DNA of 64,000 nucleotides from NCBI GenBank assembly GCA_964531025.1, contig CAZHDY010000003.1, forward strand, positions 1-64,000. The letters run 5' to 3'. Below the pieces are notes generated by a model. The model made no database searches, was not told the DNA's origin, and worked only from the letters and a program-made list of their open reading frames with translations. The stretch is from CALMEC01 sp964531025 (lineage in GTDB: Bacteria > Actinomycetota > Thermoleophilia > Miltoncostaeales > Miltoncostaeaceae). A program made the translations under genes and the position numbers. Shown piece by piece: positions 7,905-18,932 of this stretch; the stretch's first letter is position 1, and every line of letters starts with the position of its first letter.

Positions 7905-9878
7905 GTGGGCGCATGCATGAATGGTGGGACCACGAGGGGACGCGTATGGAGGCGCGCGACGCTCATCGTCGTGTCCCTCGCTACCGTCCTCGCGCTGCTG
8001 GCGGGAGTAACCGCCGCGAAGGCCGGCCCGCCGGACGGCTTCGAGATCCGCACGGTCGTCACCGGCCTCAACGAACCCATCGCCTTCGCCTACGCACCCG
8101 ATGGACGCATCTTCATCGCCGAGAAGTCGGGCCTCGTGAAAGTCTGGAGCAACGGGCAGCTCACGACCTTCCTGGACATCCAGGATGAGACGAACGCCTT
8201 CAGCGACCGCGGACTGCTGGGCATCGCACTCGACCCGGACTTCGCCACCAACGGCTGGGTCTACGTGGGCTTCGTCCTCGAACCCGACGAGGCCCAACCG
8301 GACCGCGACGTTCCCGCGACGAACCACATCATCCGGATCCGGGCATCGGCGGCGAACCCGAACGTCGCCGACGGGACGACCGGCCAGACGGTCCTGTCCG
8401 GCATGCCGCAGGCCGGGCCGTGGCACACGATCGGCCAGCTCACCTTCGACGACCGTCGCAACCTGCTGGTCGGCCTGGGAGACGACAGCTGCTACTACCC
8501 GGGCTTCGTCGACACGTGCACCCTCGACGTCCTCAACCCGGACTCGCCCATCGGCAAGGTTCTCCGCTTCAACCCCGACACGCGCGCGGGCGATCCCCGC
8601 AACCCGTACTACAACGAGGCCGATCCGACCTCCACGCGCTCGCAGGTGCTCGCGCTCGGTCTGCGCAATCCGTACCGGTTCAGTATCGACGCACCCACCG
8701 GCGACATCTGGGTGGGCGACGTCGGCAACGCCGACTACGAGGAGATCAACCGTATCCCGGCCTCCCCGAGCCAGACCCAGGCCAACTACGGATGGCCCTG
8801 TTACGAGGGCGGGAACGGCGTCAACGTGAAGCAGCCGGACTACTCGACCGCCGCCCCGACACGCGACGCCTGCAACGCCCTCTACTCCCCGGCGGAGGGC
8901 GGCACAGGTCCGGGAGCGACGCCGCCGATCTTCGCCTGGGCCCACCGTGACATCGCGGGCGGGCATGCCGTGCTGGCTGGCCCCGTCTACCGGGGTGCCG
9001 ACTACCCGTCGACCTATGTCGGACGACTCTTCTTCGCGAACTACGTCAGCGGCGTCTTCCTCACTCGCACCCCCGACGGCACCGTGACGGAGTTCGGCAC
9101 CCCGGACGGCTTCGGGAACCCGACCGACATGCGTGCCGCCCCGAACGGCAACATCGCCTACACCGACTACTCCACGGGAACGATCCGCGAGATCGTCGAC
9201 CTCGATCCGAACGATCCGCCCCGCACGCCGGATCCGACACCGGACCCACCGGTGCGGAACCCGACACCGGATCCACCGGTGCAGAACCCGCCATCGCAGA
9301 ATCCCTCGCCCTCTCCGAATCCGGCCCCGCAGATCTACCGTTGTGATGGGCGCATCGCGACGATCGTGGGAACCCCAAGGAACGACGTCATCACCGGCAC
9401 CGACGGACCGGACGTGATCGTCGCACTCGGCGGGAACGACATCGTCCACGGCCTGGGAGGCGACGACCGCATCTGCCTGGGCGCCGGCAACGACACCGCG
9501 ATCGGCGGATCCGGCAACGACCGCATCTTCGGCGGTGCCGGCAACGACCGGATCCTGGGAGGTTCCGGACATGACCACCTCGACGGCGGAGCGGGCCGCG
9601 ACACGATCCACGGCGACGCGGGACACGACGGGGTCATCGGCGGAGCAGGCAACGACCTCTTGTACGGCGACGCCGGCGACGACACGCTCACCGGCGGTGA
9701 CGGCAACGACCGTGCGTACGGCGGCCCCGGCAACGACCGCGTCTTCGGTGGCAGGGGCAACGATCTCCTCGTCGGCGGGCCGGGTGCCGACCGGCTCGTC
9801 GGTAACGCGGGCCGGGACCGACTCATCGGCGGTACGGGTGCCGACACCTGCAGCGGCGAAGCCAGAATCACCTGCTGA
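7905..9878 (+). CDS. Secreted PQQ-type sugar dehydrogenase beta-propeller with RTX calcium-binding tail
   Basis: A glucose/sorbosone-dehydrogenase-family six-bladed propeller exported from the cell. GTG at 7905 is chosen because GGAGGAGG ends six bases before it. This gives 657 residues with a signal segment (RATLIVVSLATVLALLAGVT, cleaved near AKA), the propeller at about 35-430 (DRGLLGIALDPDFATNGWVY, ALGLRNPYRFSIDAPTGD, NYGWPCYEGG), a Pro/Asp/Thr linker at about 440-490, then roughly a dozen nonapeptide repeats of the GGxGxDxhx kind up to the C-terminus. The repeats bind calcium in RTX proteins. A sugar oxidoreductase with unknown substrate is likely. The Pro linker is itself encoded by a short tandem DNA repeat (9229-9290). 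Confidence 0.88.
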   Translation: MGACMNGGTTRGRVWRRATLIVVSLATVLALLAGVTAAKAGPPDGFEIRTVVTGLNEPIAFAYAPDGRIFIAEKSGLVKVWSNGQLTTFLDIQDETNAFSDRGLLGIALDPDFATNGWVYVGFVLEPDEAQPDRDVPATNHIIRIRASAANPNVADGTTGQTVLSGMPQAGPWHTIGQLTFDDRRNLLVGLGDDSCYYPGFVDTCTLDVLNPDSPIGKVLRFNPDTRAGDPRNPYYNEADPTSTRSQVLALGLRNPYRFSIDAPTGDIWVGDVGNADYEEINRIPASPSQTQANYGWPCYEGGNGVNVKQPDYSTAAPTRDACNALYSPAEGGTGPGATPPIFAWAHRDIAGGHAVLAGPVYRGADYPSTYVGRLFFANYVSGVFLTRTPDGTVTEFGTPDGFGNPTDMRAAPNGNIAYTDYSTGTIREIVDLDPNDPPRTPDPTPDPPVRNPTPDPPVQNPPSQNPSPSPNPAPQIYRCDGRIATIVGTPRNDVITGTDGPDVIVALGGNDIVHGLGGDDRICLGAGNDTAIGGSGNDRIFGGAGNDRILGGSGHDHLDGGAGRDTIHGDAGHDGVIGGAGNDLLYGDAGDDTLTGGDGNDRAYGGPGNDRVFGGRGNDLLVGGPGADRLVGNAGRDRLIGGTGADTCSGEARITC

Positions 9879-10136
9879 CGACGATCCCGGTTGCCGCAGC
9901 GAGAAGACGCCAGCGAGCAGGGCTTTCTATCCGTGCGGTTGCCACAGACCTGTCGAGCGCCCGGTGCCGGAGATGCCTGCGGTCGTCGGGTACCCGCGTC
10001 GCCACGCTCGCCCCTCGGTCCTCACCGGCGCGGGAACGACCCGGTTCTTTTCACATTGACATGATCGATCAGACGGGTGACCGGTCCGGCGAAGAGGTGG
10101 CGACCGCGACGGATCGCCACCAGATGGGATGACCTG

Positions 10137-10675
10137 CTACGCCGCCAGGGATGCCGTGCCGCCACGCACGGTCCAACTGAGCGCATCACGCGGATCGGTG
10201 GACCCGCCGATGACGTCGGGGGCGTTGAACCCGAGCGTCGAGGTGACCGCGCTCACGACCTCACCCTGGAGTGCCTGGCGGTTCTCGTCCGTGTTGGGCG
10301 CGTTCAGCTTGTCGGCGATACGAACGGTGACCGAGGAACGATCCACGCGGATGCCGGCGTCCTTCTCGAGCTCACCGGCGGCCTCCAGCAGGCGCCCCAG
10401 CGCCAGCACGATGTGCTGGGCGGCGTCGCCGTCCTCGGCCCGCTTCAGCGTGTAGCGAAGCGCGGGGGCGCCGGTGGTCTCCTCGAGCGCGAGATCGCCC
10501 TCGAAGCCGATGAGGATGACGCCCGGCCCGTTCGGCACGTGGCCGTAGCGGGCGACATCGATGGGAAGGCCCTCCAGGCGTCGTTCCTTGATCCATTTGT
10601 GGAACACCGGGACGACCGCCTCCACCGAGACGGAGGAGTCCTCGAGGGGGACGACCACGGAGATTCTCTGGAGCC

Positions 10676-10679
<4 letters not shown>
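10137..10679 (-). CDS. Conserved-looking hypothetical protein coupled to sulfite/nitrite reductase
   Basis: A 180-residue soluble protein (MRLQRISVVVPLEDSSVSVE...) that I do not recognise. It is predicted alpha/beta with no membrane segment or cysteine motif. The start ATG overlaps the stop of the reductase gene by four bases (10676-10679), so it is probably made together with that enzyme and may act in the same sulfur or nitrogen pathway. The codon pattern and long uninterrupted frame support a real gene; the function is unknown. Confidence 0.75.
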
Positions 10680-12952
<2,273 letters not shown>

Positions 12953-13018
12953 ACGGTGCTCCCGTCGTGGATCGGTTTCGGGGTGTGAAAAAATACCATG
13001 AAGTCCACTGGATTACAT

Positions 13019-13033
13019 GTCTTTCCGAAAGAC
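13019..13033. promoter_or_regulatory. Perfect inverted repeat upstream of sulfite/nitrite reductase
   Basis: GTCTTTC-C-GAAAGAC, seven-base perfect arms around one base, inside an AT-rich pocket (about 12985-13075) in otherwise GC-rich DNA. It lies about 70 bases upstream of the TTG start of the reductase gene and about 120 bases upstream of the divergent 13149 gene. Size and position fit a regulator operator; no regulator gene is adjacent. Confidence 0.4.
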
Positions 13034-13148
13034 CGTTTCATTTGCGGGATGAATATGTTGATTTGCAGGGGGAACCCAGCCCCCGAGATGCCGTGTCCTA
13101 GGATCCTGCCCAGACTCCATCGCACACCTCCCCGCCTAGGAATCCCCT

Positions 13149-13547
13149 ATGCCGTACCTGCGCCCCCCACTTTTCGTCCGTCAGGTGTTCAACCCGATCG
13201 CCATGCGATTCGGCATCGGAGGAAGCGAGCGCCTCACGGTCACCCGTCGTCGGTCACGCACCGAGCAGACGGTCCCCGTCATCCCGGTCGAGGTGGACGG
13301 CACGAGCTACCTCGTCTGCCCCCGCGGCGAGACCGACTGGGTGAAGAACCTGCGTGCCACCCCCACCTGCAGGCTGGGCCGCCACGGGAAGCCGCAGCCG
13401 ACGTACACCGCCGAGGAGATCCCGGTGGCCGAGCGGGCCCCGATCATCGCCGTCTACCGGGTGAAGGCCGGGCGCGCGGTGAAGTCGCTCTTCGACCAGC
13501 TGCCCGACGACCGCGACCACCCCGTGTTCCAGCTGACGCCGGCGTGA
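13149..13547 (+). CDS. Deazaflavin-dependent (Ddn/DUF385-like) nitroreductase-family protein
   Basis: A 132-residue protein resembling the small split-barrel F420- or flavin-dependent oxidoreductases common in actinobacteria. It has an N-terminal VRQVFNPIAMRFGIGGSERL, a Thr-Arg-Arg strand-turn (LTVTRRRSRTEQTVPVIPVE) and the barrel signature GETDWVKNLRATPTCRLG, which matches the RxxxW..NL.A.P.....G pattern of the family. Substrate unknown. ATG is preceded by TAGGAA-N6, possibly another leaderless start. It is convergent with the SDR gene at 13845. Confidence 0.82.
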   Translation: MPYLRPPLFVRQVFNPIAMRFGIGGSERLTVTRRRSRTEQTVPVIPVEVDGTSYLVCPRGETDWVKNLRATPTCRLGRHGKPQPTYTAEEIPVAERAPIIAVYRVKAGRAVKSLFDQLPDDRDHPVFQLTPA

Positions 13548-13672
13548 GCGCGGTGCCGGGTCCGAAGGATCCGGCCTGCGGTCCGAGCCGCCTCAGCGCC
13601 GAGACAGGCCGTCGACGACTGCGATCTCCCAGCCGTCGTGTCCGTCACACCTCGCGCACCCCACGAAATGAC

Positions 13673-13697
13673 GAGGGGCCCCGGCACGGGGCCCCTC
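13673..13697. terminator. Strong hairpin between convergent genes
   Basis: A perfect ten-base stem GAGGGGCCCC/GGGGCCCCTC with a five-base loop, between the stops of the 13149 (+) and 13845 (-) genes. No U-tract is present on either side. Further weak stems follow (GGCTC...GAGCC, GCGGGT...ACCCGC at about 13700-13735). Probably a bidirectional terminator. Confidence 0.6.
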
Positions 13698-13844
13698 AGG
13701 CTCTCCATTGAGCCGAACGCGGGTCGCACCCGCGAGCACACCAGGGGGTGAGTGCGCTCACGGGACGACGGCACCACCCCGGCGGACCGCCCGCGTGCGC
13801 CTGCAGCACGGCCCGGTCCGGGGACCTTGCGAACCACTGACGGA

Positions 13845-14708
13845 TCAGCCGGCGGGCGTGATCCTCTCGCCCAGGCCGTGGGGCATGATCTGTGCGGTCA
13901 GACCGTGGAGGTCGTCCGGGTACGGCGCGGCACCGATGGATGCGGACATTCCGCCGTCCACCATGATGGTCTGGCCGGTGATGTAGCTGCCGGCGTCCGA
14001 CGAGAGAAGAAGCAGGGCACCGAGGAGCTCCTTCGGGTCACCGAGACGTCCGAGCGGTGTCTGGTCCTCGATGCGCTCGCGGAAGGACGGCACGGCGAGG
14101 GCCTGGTCGGTCATCTCGCTGGGGAACCAGCCGGGGCCGATGGCGTTGACGCGCACGCCGCGGTCGGCCCACACGAGTGCCAGGTACTTGGCCATGTGCG
14201 TGGTGGATGCCTTCGCGGTGGCGTACGGGAGCGGGATGTTGTGGTGACCCGCGAGGCCGGCCACGGATGAGAGCAGGATGATGGATCCGCCACCGTTGGC
14301 CAGCATGTGGCGCGCGGCCGCGGCGGCCGTGATGAAGGTTCCCGTCAGGTTGATGTCGATCGACTGACGGAAGAGGTCCGCGGGCATCTTCTCGGGCTGG
14401 GCAAGGCCCTCGGGAATGGACCCGGCGTTGGCGACCATGATGTCCAGACCGCCGAACTCGGCGACCGTGGCGGCGACCACCGCGTTGACCTGCGCCTCGT
14501 CGGTGATGTCGCACTGCTGGACGAGAACCTTGCCGCCGGCCTTGCGGATCCGCCCGGCGGTCTCCTCCATCGGCTCGACACGACGGGCGGCGAGGACGAC
14601 GTTGGCGCCCGCCTGTGAAAGGGCCTCGACGAATGCGACGCCGAGCCCGGCGGATGCGCCGGTGACGACGGCGGTCTTGCCGGTCAGATCGAACGCTTGT
14701 GTGGACAT
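13845..14708 (-). CDS. Short-chain dehydrogenase/reductase (SDR family)
   Basis: Classical SDR NAD(P)-dependent oxidoreductase of 287 residues. The ATG at 14706-14708 follows a GGAGGC ribosome site. Motifs are the TGASAGLG nucleotide-binding loop, VANAGS, the catalytic Ser in IILLSSVAG, a YATAK catalytic Tyr-Lys pair and PGW after it. Substrate unknown, of the glucose/3-oxoacyl/sorbitol dehydrogenase kind. It is transcribed divergently from a LysR regulator whose likely operator lies in the shared 125-base gap, so it is probably the regulated target. Confidence 0.92.
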   Translation of the reverse strand: MSTQAFDLTGKTAVVTGASAGLGVAFVEALSQAGANVVLAARRVEPMEETAGRIRKAGGKVLVQQCDITDEAQVNAVVAATVAEFGGLDIMVANAGSIPEGLAQPEKMPADLFRQSIDINLTGTFITAAAAARHMLANGGGSIILLSSVAGLAGHHNIPLPYATAKASTTHMAKYLALVWADRGVRVNAIGPGWFPSEMTDQALAVPSFRERIEDQTPLGRLGDPKELLGALLLLSSDAGSYITGQTIMVDGGMSASIGAAPYPDDLHGLTAQIMPHGLGERITPAG

Positions 14709-14791
14709 GGGGCCTCCGGTGGAAAAGGTGAGAGTGGGAGGATCATGCGCGTGGCGGCACGTCACGTCCAATAGGCCACACCGACCATTCG

Positions 14792-14806
14792 ATAGGCTCT
14801 GCCTAT
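14792..14806. promoter_or_regulatory. LysR T-N11-A operator palindrome
   Basis: ATAGGC-TCT-GCCTAT, a perfect six-base-arm palindrome containing T (14793) and A (14805) separated by 11 bases, the classical LysR recognition layout. A second half-site ATAGGCC begins at 14771. It lies between the divergent SDR gene and the LysR gene, so the regulator probably controls both. Confidence 0.65.
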
Positions 14807-14833
14807 GACGCTGTCTTTCGGCCGTTTCGGGTC

Positions 14834-15715
14834 GTGTCGGAGCTGACCCGCCTGTCGATGCTGGTCGTCCTGGCCGACGAGCACCACTTCGGCCGTGCCG
14901 CCGGGCGTCTGGGGATCACCCAGCCCAGCCTCAGCCAGCAGATCGCGCGGCTGGAGTCCGACCTGGGGGTCACCCTCGTCGACCGCAGTGTCCGCCCCAT
15001 CCGCCTGACGCCCGCCGGAACCGAACTGGTCGACCGTGTCGCACCGGCCCTGCGATCGGTCGACGATGCCGTCCGTGACATCCGCGTCGCAAGCGAGGAC
15101 CGCACCGTCCGCCTGGCCGTTCCGCGGCTCCAGATGTTGCGTCATCCCCCCATCCGTGCGCTCATGGAGCGTCTGCGCGAGGCGCTCCCCGGCTGGCAGG
15201 TCGACGTCTTCCCGATGCTGGGAGCCGAGGCCGTGGAGAAGCTCCGCGACGGCACCGTCGACGCCGCAGTGATCTACACGCCGGTCTACGGCGACGGCGT
15301 GGTCGCCCGCCCCCTCTTCATGGACACACCCGACGTCCTGATGCATCGCGACCACCCTCTTGCCACCGCCGATCACGTCACTCTGACGCAACTCGGTGCC
15401 CAGCCTCTGCTCACCTGGCAGTCCGACAGCCACCCGGGCCTCGGCGATGCGCTCGCCATCGCCTTCGACCGCCTGAACATCATCCCCACCATCGTCGAGG
15501 TGGACCCCCAGCCGGGCTCGCTGGCCGCTGCCCTCGAGGCGCAGCAGGGAGTGGCCATCATCGCCCACGCCTGGTCGCGCGCGGCCGTGCTGCCGTCACT
15601 GGTCGCGCGCCCGCTGCGCGAGCCCGCCATCGCCCTCTCTGCCGTCCTCGCGCACGTCGATTCGATCCGCCCCGCGGTGGCGCGCGCGTTGGATCACGCT
15701 TTGGAGATGACGTGA
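14834..15715 (+). CDS. LysR-family transcriptional regulator
   Basis: A 293-residue activator/repressor with the N-terminal winged helix (LVVLADEHHFGRAAGRLGIT, then QPSLSQQIARLESDLGVTLV) and a type 2 periplasmic-binding-like effector domain (about residues 90-290: VRLAVPRLQMLRHPPI, GTVDAAVIYTPVYGDGVVA, HRDHPLAT). Translation starts at GTG 14834. It is divergent from the SDR gene and has a T-N11-A palindrome 28 bases upstream, typical of autoregulated LysR pairs. The effector is unknown. Confidence 0.92.
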   Translation: MSELTRLSMLVVLADEHHFGRAAGRLGITQPSLSQQIARLESDLGVTLVDRSVRPIRLTPAGTELVDRVAPALRSVDDAVRDIRVASEDRTVRLAVPRLQMLRHPPIRALMERLREALPGWQVDVFPMLGAEAVEKLRDGTVDAAVIYTPVYGDGVVARPLFMDTPDVLMHRDHPLATADHVTLTQLGAQPLLTWQSDSHPGLGDALAIAFDRLNIIPTIVEVDPQPGSLAAALEAQQGVAIIAHAWSRAAVLPSLVARPLREPAIALSAVLAHVDSIRPAVARALDHALEMT

Positions 15716-15788
15716 CGGTACGAGGTCACGGATCAGGTCGGTCGGACCATGTACAGGGATCCGCCGAGCCCGATCCCGCACGCGCTTC

Positions 15789-16202
15789 TCAGGCGGCGAT
15801 GGCCTCACGGTGAAGGCCGGTTGCTCGGATCACGCGTCGGGAGTCGTCAAGGATCGCGAATGCAGCGGTATCGTGGTTCGCCGTTCCCCGGTACACGTCC
15901 AGTAGCTCCGCAACCGTCGTCGCCCGACCAACGGCGGGTCCTTCGGCCTCCGCCGAAACCGATGCCGCATCGACCGTCTCGATCACCAGCATGATCACCG
16001 TCTCTTCGTGGAACACCACCAGATTGCCGGCTCCTCCTTCACGTTCGAGCGCATCCAGCACCTCACCGAGCGGCGTACTCATCCCCGCTGCGATGAGGAC
16101 ACGCTCGCCGTCAGGGTTGCGCGCCGCGAGGCTGTTGCGGAACCACGGCTCATCAAAGAACCGGACAGCCCGCTGGACGTCGTTTCGGCTGTTCACCACC
16201 AC
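15789..16202 (-). CDS. Hypothetical protein, possible antitoxin partner of the adjacent gene
   Basis: A 137-residue protein that I do not recognise. It opens with several consecutive GTG codons (MVVNSRNDVQRAVRFFDEPW) behind GGAGGA, and has a mixed alpha/beta pattern ending TGLHREAIAA. It follows the 16247-16576 gene by 44 bases in the same direction, so the two are probably co-transcribed. An antitoxin role is only an inference from this arrangement; no DNA-binding helix-turn-helix is obvious. An opposite-strand frame overlaps but has poor composition. Confidence 0.55.
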   Translation of the reverse strand: MVVNSRNDVQRAVRFFDEPWFRNSLAARNPDGERVLIAAGMSTPLGEVLDALEREGGAGNLVVFHEETVIMLVIETVDAASVSAEAEGPAVGRATTVAELLDVYRGTANHDTAAFAILDDSRRVIRATGLHREAIAA

Positions 16203-16246
16203 CTCATCCTCCTTGCATCACACGTCCCGAATCCACGCGCTCCTGC

Positions 16247-16576
16247 TCATCGACAGATGCGGTCAGCGTACTCCGCCACAACGCCCGAATCACGATCGAA
16301 CGCCCTGCGCACGTCGCCGAATGTCCGGATCGGATCTCCGGTCGGTCGGGCAACGCCACCTCGGTGGTGGATCTCCGGTGTCCCATGGGCCATGTCGGCG
16401 CGGATGAGTTCGTCACCGTGACGTCCCGTGAGGACGATCGCGTAGTCGACGAGCCGCCCGTCACGGTCATAGCGCCACCGGAAGTGCATGCGCCGATCGA
16501 ATGAGGTCGGAACAGAAAGGCGTTCGTCGATCGCGCCCTCCGGGTGACGGTCCCAGCCCACCGCCTCCTCACCCAT
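16247..16576 (-). CDS. Small protein resembling DUF6516/TumE-type toxins
   Basis: A 109-residue protein from ATG 16574-16576 (a GTG at 16610-16612 would add 12 residues). The core FRWRYDRDGRLVDYAIVLTG, then LIRADMAHGTPEIHHRG, resembles the pattern Y-x-DG-L...D...HG..H.H of DUF6516-like toxin proteins, which are small single-domain toxins encoded beside an antitoxin. The resemblance is by eye and moderate. The downstream 137-residue gene would be the partner. The region sits among several other toxin-antitoxin loci in this window. Confidence 0.5.
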   Translation of the reverse strand: MGEEAVGWDRHPEGAIDERLSVPTSFDRRMHFRWRYDRDGRLVDYAIVLTGRHGDELIRADMAHGTPEIHHRGGVARPTGDPIRTFGDVRRAFDRDSGVVAEYADRICR

Positions 16577-16746
16577 CGCTCCCGGCGGACTCCCGATCCA
16601 CGCCGCCCGCACCCGCCCGCCGCACCGTCCACACCCATCGCCTCCTCCCGGTGTTCAACCACCACCCACGGTAGGAGGAAACCCGTCACGAATGTGTGTC
16701 GTAACTGCACCGAATGCGCGACGCCTCACGGGCCGCACCGACGCTC

Positions 16747-17925
16747 TCACTCCACGGCGCGTGCCCTCAACGCCTCAACGACGTCCGGTGTCGGCCAGCC
16801 CCGCACGCGCCAGCGCAGCGGGTTCCACTCGCCCGGTTCCATGTGGTCGCCCACCAGCTCGACGACGTCATCCCACGGGACCATGAAGATGCCCTGGTTC
16901 TCGTCCATCAGCGCCAGGCGATCCACCTGCGGGAGCAGCTCATCGGTCACGTTCTCGGGCCACGCCGCGAAGGTGAATGCGTTGCCCGCGGCATCCTGAA
17001 CGGCGGTGACCGCCGCCACGTAGATGTCGACCCCCGACTCGGTGAGCGCGTTCTGGAGCTGCTCGGTCTGCTCGGCGTATTCGGACGACGTGAACTGCGC
17101 GCGAGCGAGTGCGACCGCAGCTGCTGCCGGATGATCCACGGGCGCCGACCACGGTTGCAGTACCCCGTCCACCACGACATAGGGCACCGGTGACAGCGGC
17201 CGGGGCCCGCCCAGATAGGTCACGCGTGCCCACTCAAGCGCCCTGACCACCGCGCCGCCGTCGTCGACCGGCACCAGCACCGCGTTGACCGTCGTGGGTG
17301 CGAGCACGAGCATCCGCCCCTCGGCGACGCCTGCGACCTGAGCCAGGGCCTCGGGGATGGCGAGCCACGCCGACTCGTGGTGAGGTGGCCCGGTGATGCC
17401 CATGCACCCCTCCAGGTCACCGTCCAGCGGTTCGACGTCGATACCCTGCTCGATGAGGTTGGCATGGGCCCGGTCGAAGGCCTCGTCGACGTTCGCGCCG
17501 AGAGCAGCGATGCGTTCGTCTGACACGAAGGCCACCTGATCCGGCTGGTCCTCCACCAGGGCCTCGAACAGCAGCGGTGCCAGCGGCCGGGCGACGCCCG
17601 ACATGCCGGCGACGAACGCGGCACTGCGCACCGCCGGTATCAGCGTGGGCGCGACCTCGTCCCAGGTACCGGGCTGATCGGCCGGAGACACCCTCAGCAC
17701 CTGTACGAGCACGTCGTCCTGCTCCTGCTCGGTCCGGTCCTGAACCTCCAGCCAGAGGTTGCTGAGCGACGCGCGGACGATCTCGGTGCCGTCGCGCTCG
17801 CCGACCAGGTCCATGTCGCCGACGCGCTCCACCCGGTCGACATCGTCGCGCCCACCGATGATGGCAGCGGCGACGGCGACGAACCGTTCACGCGGATCCT
17901 GCTTGCGCTTCTTCTTCCCGAACAT
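16747..17925 (-). CDS. Hypothetical soluble protein, 392 residues
   Basis: Starts MFGKKKRKQDPRERFVAVAA, a strongly basic leader, and continues as a soluble acidic protein with DUF1444-like character: a region starting RVERVGDMDLVGERDGTEIV, then LPQVDRLALMDENQGIFMVP near the C-terminus. I cannot assign a function; proteins of this look are annotated only as conserved hypothetical. The start is set six bases downstream of a TAGGGT element with no ribosome site. It is divergent from the TrmH-like gene at 18100. Confidence 0.75.
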   Translation of the reverse strand: MFGKKKRKQDPRERFVAVAAAIIGGRDDVDRVERVGDMDLVGERDGTEIVRASLSNLWLEVQDRTEQEQDDVLVQVLRVSPADQPGTWDEVAPTLIPAVRSAAFVAGMSGVARPLAPLLFEALVEDQPDQVAFVSDERIAALGANVDEAFDRAHANLIEQGIDVEPLDGDLEGCMGITGPPHHESAWLAIPEALAQVAGVAEGRMLVLAPTTVNAVLVPVDDGGAVVRALEWARVTYLGGPRPLSPVPYVVVDGVLQPWSAPVDHPAAAAVALARAQFTSSEYAEQTEQLQNALTESGVDIYVAAVTAVQDAAGNAFTFAAWPENVTDELLPQVDRLALMDENQGIFMVPWDDVVELVGDHMEPGEWNPLRWRVRGWPTPDVVEALRARAVE

Positions 17926-17931
17926 GCGGTC

Positions 17932-17937
17932 ACCCTA
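17932..17937 (-). promoter_or_regulatory. Leaderless -10 element for the 392-residue protein
   Basis: Reverse strand TAGGGT, then GACCGC, then the ATG start at 17925. It is identical in hexamer and spacing to the element before the PatB-like gene, and no Shine-Dalgarno sequence is present. Confidence 0.5.
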
Positions 17938-18087
17938 CGCACCCGTCGGCGGTGGAACGCACCTTCACCACCAGACGTAACCGAACCCTGACCGTGGCTC
18001 CGCCGGCGGCCAGACCACGGACAATGCCGAACGTACAGAGCCCTGATGCGCCGTTGAAACGAGCGGCCCTGGCATCGGCGCACCTCG

Positions 18088-18093
18088 TACGAT
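18088..18093 (+). promoter_or_regulatory. Leaderless -10 element for the TrmH-like gene
   Basis: TACGAT, followed by six bases (CCTGTC) and the ATG at 18100. No ribosome binding site lies in between. The -35 position shows no clear consensus. Confidence 0.45.
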
Positions 18094-18099
18094 CCTGTC

Positions 18100-18909
18100 A
18101 TGCCCGACCCCCGAATCGTCCCCGTCGACGACCCCGCGGACCCGCGCCTGGACGACTTCATCCGGCTGAAGGACCTGAACCTCCGCAAGAAGCTGGAGAC
18201 CGAGCGCGGCCTCTACCTGGCCGAGGGTGCCATGGTCATCGAGCGCGCTCTCGCGGCCGGGAACATCCCGCGCGCCATGCTGGTGAGCGAGTCACGCCTT
18301 CCCGACTGCCGCACCCTTCCCATCGGCGACGCGCCCCTCTACGTCGCACCCGACGCGCTCATGGAGCAGATCACCGGCTACGACGTGCACCGCGGCGCGA
18401 TCGCGAGCATGAACCGCCCTGCCCTCCCCGCCCTCGCCGACGTCATCGCCGACGCCCGCCGCCTGGTGATCCTGGAGGACCTCACCGGCCACACCAACGT
18501 GGGCGCGATCATCCGGTCGGTGGCCGCCCTCGGAGCCGACGCGGTGCTCGTGACCCCGTACTGCGCCGACCCGCTCTACCGCCGTTCCATCCGGGTGTCG
18601 ATGGGCACCGTATTCCAGGTGCCGTGGACCCGGATCACGCCATGGCCAAAGGGCGTGCAGACGCTCCGCGACGCGGGCTTCACCATGGTGGCGCTGGAGC
18701 CGACCGCGGACTCCGTCCCGATCGACGCATTCGCCGCCGACCTGCCCGACCGCCTCGCCCTCATCCTCGGCACCGAGGGCGACGGCCTCGGCCAGACCAC
18801 GAAGGATCTGGCCGACGTTCGCGTGCGGATCCCGATGGCCTCGGGGGTGAGTTCGCTCAACGTCGCCTCCGCCGCAGCGCTGGCGCTGTGGGAGCTACGG
18901 GCGCGCTGA
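18100..18909 (+). CDS. SpoU/TrmH-family RNA 2'-O-ribose methyltransferase
   Basis: SAM-dependent methyltransferase with the trefoil-knot SPOUT fold that methylates a ribose in tRNA or 23S rRNA. The 269-residue product has an N-terminal substrate-binding region (DLNLRKKLETERGLYLAEGA, MVIERAL) and the three SpoU motifs: EDLTGHTNVGAIIRSVAALG, LILGTEGDGL and MASGVSSLNVASAAALALWE. The exact RNA target is not predictable. Downstream, two DUF3349-like genes read toward it. Confidence 0.92.
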   Translation: MPDPRIVPVDDPADPRLDDFIRLKDLNLRKKLETERGLYLAEGAMVIERALAAGNIPRAMLVSESRLPDCRTLPIGDAPLYVAPDALMEQITGYDVHRGAIASMNRPALPALADVIADARRLVILEDLTGHTNVGAIIRSVAALGADAVLVTPYCADPLYRRSIRVSMGTVFQVPWTRITPWPKGVQTLRDAGFTMVALEPTADSVPIDAFAADLPDRLALILGTEGDGLGQTTKDLADVRVRIPMASGVSSLNVASAAALALWELRAR

Positions 18910-18932
18910 GGCCCGACGACCCCGCCCGTCTC

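Noticed and set aside
7737..9626. 629-codon reverse-strand frame across the sugar dehydrogenase/RTX gene
   Set aside because: The forward frame has a signal peptide, propeller motifs and RTX repeats; the reverse frame is repetitive only because the RTX DNA is repetitive.
9349..9870. Regular short repeats that might be taken for a CRISPR array
   Set aside because: They are in-frame 27-base units encoding GGxGxDxxx peptides, without constant repeats or unique spacers.
13690..13765. tRNA-like cluster of small stems after the 13149 gene
   Set aside because: No TPsiC loop (GGTTCGA) or acceptor pairing; better explained as a terminator region.
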